From Rummeliibacillus sp044763875 (GTDB taxonomy: Bacteria > Bacillota > Bacilli > Bacillales_A > Planococcaceae), in assembly GCF_044763875.1 (NCBI RefSeq), contig NZ_JBIWGZ010000002.1, positions 248,001 to 312,000 of the forward strand: DNA of 64,000 nt, written 5' to 3'. Of this stretch, positions 60,715 to 64,000 are shown one piece after another; positions within the stretch are counted from its first letter, which is position 1, and every line of letters begins with the position of its first letter. The position numbers and the translations under genes were made by a program. Below the pieces are notes generated by a model. That model made no database searches. It was not told where the DNA came from and was given only the letters and a program-made list of their open reading frames with translations.

Positions 60715-61461
60715 CTACATAACCATTCCACCGTCTACATGTAATGTTTGGCCTGTCATATAGCTTGCATCATCAGAGGCTAAAAATGCAACTACTTTTG
60801 CTACATCTTCTGGTTTACCCAATTTAGCTAATGGAATTTGAGAAAGCATTTGAGCTTTAATGTCTTCAGGTAATTCTTCTGTCATTTCAGTATCAATAAA
60901 GCCGGGAGCCACCGCATTGACGAAAATATTACGAGCAGCTAATTCTTTTGCAGCCGTTTTTGTAAGACCAATAACACCTGCTTTTGCAGCAACATAATTT
61001 GCTTGACCCGCGTTTCCTGCAACACCTACGATTGAAGCAATATTAACAATACGACCTGAACGTTGTTTCATCATTTGGCGTGAAACTGCTTTTGTACAAA
61101 GGAAGACACCTTTTAGATTAGTATTCATTACAGCATCCCAATCTTCTTCTTTCATACGCATCAATAAATTATCCCGTGTAATTCCAGCATTGTTTATTAA
61201 AATATCAAGAGAGCCATATGTTTCAACTGCTTTCTTCATAAGCATTGAAACCTCATCTGAATCAGATATATTCGCCTGAACAGCAATAGCAGCTCCTCCA
61301 TTTGCTTCGATCTCAGCTACAACGGCTTCAGCTCTTGCTTGACTACCACTATAGTTTACGACTACTTTGGCTCCTAGATTGGCTAAATGTAGTGCGATTG
61401 CTCGTCCAATACCTCTTGATGCACCTGTAACGACTGCTACTTTACCTAATAAATCTGCCAT
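60715..61461 (-). CDS. fabG: 3-oxoacyl-[acyl-carrier-protein] reductase
   Basis: FabG reduces beta-ketoacyl-ACP with NADPH in each elongation cycle. The 248-residue short-chain dehydrogenase has the cofactor motif VTGASRGIGRAIA, NNAG in ILINNAGITRD, and the catalytic Ser-Tyr-Lys set in IASIVGVAGNAGQANYVAAKAG. Its ATG follows the fabD stop with no gap. It is followed by acpP. Confidence 0.98.
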   Translation of the reverse strand: MADLLGKVAVVTGASRGIGRAIALHLANLGAKVVVNYSGSQARAEAVVAEIEANGGAAIAVQANISDSDEVSMLMKKAVETYGSLDILINNAGITRDNLLMRMKEEDWDAVMNTNLKGVFLCTKAVSRQMMKQRSGRIVNIASIVGVAGNAGQANYVAAKAGVIGLTKTAAKELAARNIFVNAVAPGFIDTEMTEELPEDIKAQMLSQIPLAKLGKPEDVAKVVAFLASDDASYMTGQTLHVDGGMVM

Positions 61462-62406
61462 TTAAGCCCACTCCTTTGCCGCTTCTAAAACTTGCTCAAA
61501 TGTTGCTTCATCATATACACAGTATGTTTTCACTTTACGATCTACTTTTTTTACTAAGCCACTTAAAACTTTTCCTGGACCGCATTCAACGAAGACATCT
61601 ACGCCTTCATCTAGTAATGTACGAACTGAATCTTCCCATAATACTGGTGAATATAATTGTTCAACAAGTAGATTTGGAATAGCTTCTTTTGATGTAACAG
61701 GTTGTGCATTTACATTTGCAATAACCGGTACATCTGCATCGTGCATTTCAATTTCAGCTAGCATTGCTTCGAGTTTATTTGCAGCCGGACGCATTAACTC
61801 TGAGTGGAAAGGACCACTAACAACTAAAGGAATAGCACGTTTAGCACCTGCTTCTTTTGCTTTTACAGAAGCTTCTTCTACGCCTTTAGCTGTACCAGAA
61901 ATTACAATTTGACCAGGACAATTTAAGTTAGCAAGTTGGACTACTTCTCCAGTAGCCGATACTTCATCTGTTACTTGCTTTAAAGCTTCACGGTCTAAGC
62001 CTAAAATAGCAGCCATTGCACCAAGACCTGCTGGTACGGCTTCATTCATATAATTACCACGATTATGTACTGCTTGTACTCCATCTGCAAATGACATAAC
62101 ACCTGAAGTGACAAGTGCAGCATATTCACCTAAACTATGGCCTGCAGTAAAATCTGGTTTAATCCCTGCTTGTTTTAACTTTTCAGCAATCATCACACCT
62201 GTAGTTAATAATGCGGGTTGTGCATGGTAAGTTAATGTTAGTTCTTCTTGTGGACCTTCTAACATTAATTTTGATAATTCGATTCCTAATAGTTTGTCAG
62301 CTTCATCATAAAATTCCTTACATGTAGGTTCATTAGAAACAAATTCTTGTCCCATTCCTACAGTTTGTGAACCTTGCCCAGGAAAAACAAAAGCAATTTT
62401 CGTCAT
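61462..62406 (-). CDS. fabD: Malonyl-CoA-acyl carrier protein transacylase
   Basis: FabD transfers malonyl groups from CoA to ACP. The protein has the nucleophile Ser in AGHSLGEYAAL, His in SGPFHSELM, and the opening TKIAFVFPGQGSQ. The start is set at ATG 62406, nine bases from GGGG, giving 314 residues; an ATG at 62415 sits too close to the ribosome site. It lies between plsX and fabG in the FapR-controlled operon. Confidence 0.97.
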   Translation of the reverse strand: MTKIAFVFPGQGSQTVGMGQEFVSNEPTCKEFYDEADKLLGIELSKLMLEGPQEELTLTYHAQPALLTTGVMIAEKLKQAGIKPDFTAGHSLGEYAALVTSGVMSFADGVQAVHNRGNYMNEAVPAGLGAMAAILGLDREALKQVTDEVSATGEVVQLANLNCPGQIVISGTAKGVEEASVKAKEAGAKRAIPLVVSGPFHSELMRPAANKLEAMLAEIEMHDADVPVIANVNAQPVTSKEAIPNLLVEQLYSPVLWEDSVRTLLDEGVDVFVECGPGKVLSGLVKKVDRKVKTYCVYDEATFEQVLEAAKEWA

Positions 62407-62448
62407 TTTTTTCATTCCCCTTTGTATAAAACAATTAATGATTTTTTA

Positions 62449-63447
62449 TTATTGTTCATTTTGCATATCTTTGCTAATAGTTGCATCAATTGTTGGAATT
62501 ACATTATGTTCAACCATTTTACGCGCTTGGCGAATTGCACTTGCAAATGCTCTAGCACTTGATGAGCCATGTGCTTTAATCACTGGTGCTTTTAAACCAA
62601 ATAACGCTGCACCACCATATTCTGTGTAATCCATTTTATTTTTTAATTCTTTTAAATTATTTTTCATTAATAGCGCAGCTACTTTTGATTTTGTAGAAGC
62701 CATAAATGCTTCTTTCATCATTTTGAAGACACTACCTGCTGTACCTTCAATTGTTTTCAATACCATATTACCTGTAAAGCCATCTGTTACGACAACATCC
62801 GCAACATGATTTAATAGTTCACGTGCTTCAACATTCCCGATAAAGTTGATTGGTGCATCTTTTAATAATGTGAATGCATGTTTTGTAAGGTCATTTCCTT
62901 TTTTATCCTCAGTTCCGATGTTTAATAAACCAACTGAAGGGTTTTTAATACCTCGAACTTGTTGTGCATAAATGCTTCCCATTATTGCATATTGCACTAA
63001 ATTTTCTGGTTTCGCATCGGCATTTGATCCTAGGTCTAACATATCAAAGCCACTACCATCTAAAGTAGGTAATGTTGTTGATAATGCAGGACGATCAATA
63101 CCTTCAATACGATGGACAATGAATAAACCAGCTGCCATTAGTGCTCCTGTATTCCCTGCTGAAATACAAGCATCTGCTTCACCGTTTGTAACAGCTTGTG
63201 CCATTTTAACCATAGAAGCATCTTTTTTACGGCGTACAGCACGTACAGGTTCGTCTGTACCTTCGATTACTTCTTGACAATCAATAACAGTAATATGACT
63301 TAAATCTTTCAAATATGGCTCCATTTTTTCTTTTTGGCCATATAGTAAAATTTCTAAATCATTAGATGCTTCTAATGCTTGATATATTCCTTCGATAATG
63401 GCTTGTGGGGCATTGTCTCCACCCATACCATCAACTGCTAATTTCAT
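62449..63447 (-). CDS. plsX: Phosphate acyltransferase PlsX
   Basis: PlsX makes acyl-phosphate from acyl-ACP for phospholipid synthesis by PlsY. The 332-residue protein starts MKLAVDGMGGDNAPQAIIEG and has ACISAGNTGALMAAG and NIGTEDKKGN. The ATG follows the fapR stop directly (TAAATG). It lies between fapR and fabD, as in B. subtilis. Confidence 0.97.
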   Translation of the reverse strand: MKLAVDGMGGDNAPQAIIEGIYQALEASNDLEILLYGQKEKMEPYLKDLSHITVIDCQEVIEGTDEPVRAVRRKKDASMVKMAQAVTNGEADACISAGNTGALMAAGLFIVHRIEGIDRPALSTTLPTLDGSGFDMLDLGSNADAKPENLVQYAIMGSIYAQQVRGIKNPSVGLLNIGTEDKKGNDLTKHAFTLLKDAPINFIGNVEARELLNHVADVVVTDGFTGNMVLKTIEGTAGSVFKMMKEAFMASTKSKVAALLMKNNLKELKNKMDYTEYGGAALFGLKAPVIKAHGSSSARAFASAIRQARKMVEHNVIPTIDATISKDMQNEQ

Positions 63448-64000
63448 TTATATTTCACCTTTACCTTTCGTTCGATACATTTCAAATTGCCCTGTAAAAA
63501 CGGTATTACCTTCAACGGTTGAGGTAACTGTGACAAACGTACGATTCCGATCATTGTCTTTACCAGTAACAATCGCTTTTGAAACTACACGGTTTCCTGC
63601 TTTCACTGGTTTCAAAAAATGAATATCAGAATGGACAGTTAAAGCTAATTCATCGTTGATAACGGCAACTGCTAAAGAATTCGCTTGTGCAAACAAGTGA
63701 TGTCCCCTAGCAATTCGGTTTCGTTGGAAAACATGTTCTTCTCCAACATCAAAGATTGATAAAGCACGTTCATCCAATTCAATATCAATTATTTCACCAA
63801 TGATTTCATCTATAGGTAAAGTTTTAACTTCATTTTCAAAATTATTAGCGGCAACGTCCTTTATTCGCTCACGTAGTTCTGGAATGGACAATTCCATACG
63901 ATCAAGCCTTATCGTTTGAACGCTTACATTAAACTTTGTAGCAAGCTGTTCATCCGTGACGAATGGGTTTTGTTGAATCGTTTGCTGCAATAATAGTTGT
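63448..64000 (-). CDS. fapR: Fatty acid and phospholipid biosynthesis regulator FapR (5' end outside the window)
   Basis: FapR represses fatty acid genes and is released by malonyl-CoA. The visible 184 residues contain a DeoR-like N-terminal helix-turn-helix (FVTDEQLATKFNVSVQTIRLDR) and a hot-dog effector domain (about residues 60-184) with ARGHHLFAQANSLAVAV. The frame is open to 64000 and reads on as QLLLQQTIQ before the apparent start at 63990, matching B. subtilis FapR after its first residues. So roughly 8-10 N-terminal residues lie beyond the window. The operator would be there too. Confidence 0.95.
   Translation of the reverse strand, partial: QLLLQQTIQQNPFVTDEQLATKFNVSVQTIRLDRMELSIPELRERIKDVAANNFENEVKTLPIDEIIGEIIDIELDERALSIFDVGEEHVFQRNRIARGHHLFAQANSLAVAVINDELALTVHSDIHFLKPVKAGNRVVSKAIVTGKDNDRNRTFVTVTSTVEGNTVFTGQFEMYRTKGKGEI

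Overview
The window is a 64 kb stretch of core chromosome from a low-GC, motile Gram-positive rod of the order Bacillales. Gene order follows the Bacillus subtilis fapR-to-dxr region almost gene for gene. Several traits point to a Lysinibacillus/Solibacillus-like member of the Planococcaceae (Caryophanaceae) rather than Bacillus itself: AT-rich DNA, intergenic repeat elements, a missing ylqD, and two extra small genes flanking sigD. The family placement is my inference from protein style and synteny; I could not run a search. Every gene I accept lies on the minus strand, so transcription runs from 64000 down to 1. No rRNA, tRNA, CRISPR array, prophage or intact insertion sequence is visible.

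Read in the direction of transcription, the layout is as follows. (1) 64000-60420: fatty acid and phospholipid operon fapR(partial)-plsX-fabD-fabG-acpP. (2) 60292-54633: rnc-smc-ftsY (RNase III, chromosome condensation, SRP receptor). (3) 54316-51920: ylxM-ffh-rpsP-khpA (signal recognition particle, ribosome). (4) 51919-49866: a repeat-rich spacer, then rimM-trmD-rplS. (5) 49829-48281: lepB-rbgA. (6) 48261-45024: rnhB-ylqG-ylqH, the last two being flagellar-like orphans. (7) 44971-41841: sucCD, then dprA. (8) 41833-38283: topA-trmFO. (9) 38126-34263: xerC-hslV-hslU-codY. (10) 33822-5485: one roughly 28 kb fla/che operon from flgB to swrB. It builds the hook-basal body, the type III export gate, the switch, the chemotaxis pathway and sigma-D. 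(11) 5479-1: rpsB, tsf, pyrH-frr, then uppS-cdsA-dxr(partial), covering translation, UMP kinase, ribosome recycling, lipid carrier and isoprenoid synthesis.

The units are separated by readable signals. I find about a dozen Rho-independent terminators and a similar number of sigma-A-type promoters with 17-18 bp spacers. Many start codons had to be moved inward because the Shine-Dalgarno sequence itself (GAGGTG, GGAGGTG) supplies a false upstream GTG. TTG starts are likely for flgB, cheB, smc, acpP and probably fliH.

I see no wholly new multi-gene system. The points most worth following are: structured repetitive spacers after frr and between khpA and rimM; a hairpin plus extended -10 promoter placed directly in front of sigD; two uncharacterised genes bracketing sigD; a sigma-D-like -10 box before rnhB-ylqG-ylqH; a perfect 20-bp palindrome just downstream of the sucCD promoter; and a GC-rich hairpin between the Shine-Dalgarno and start of swrD.
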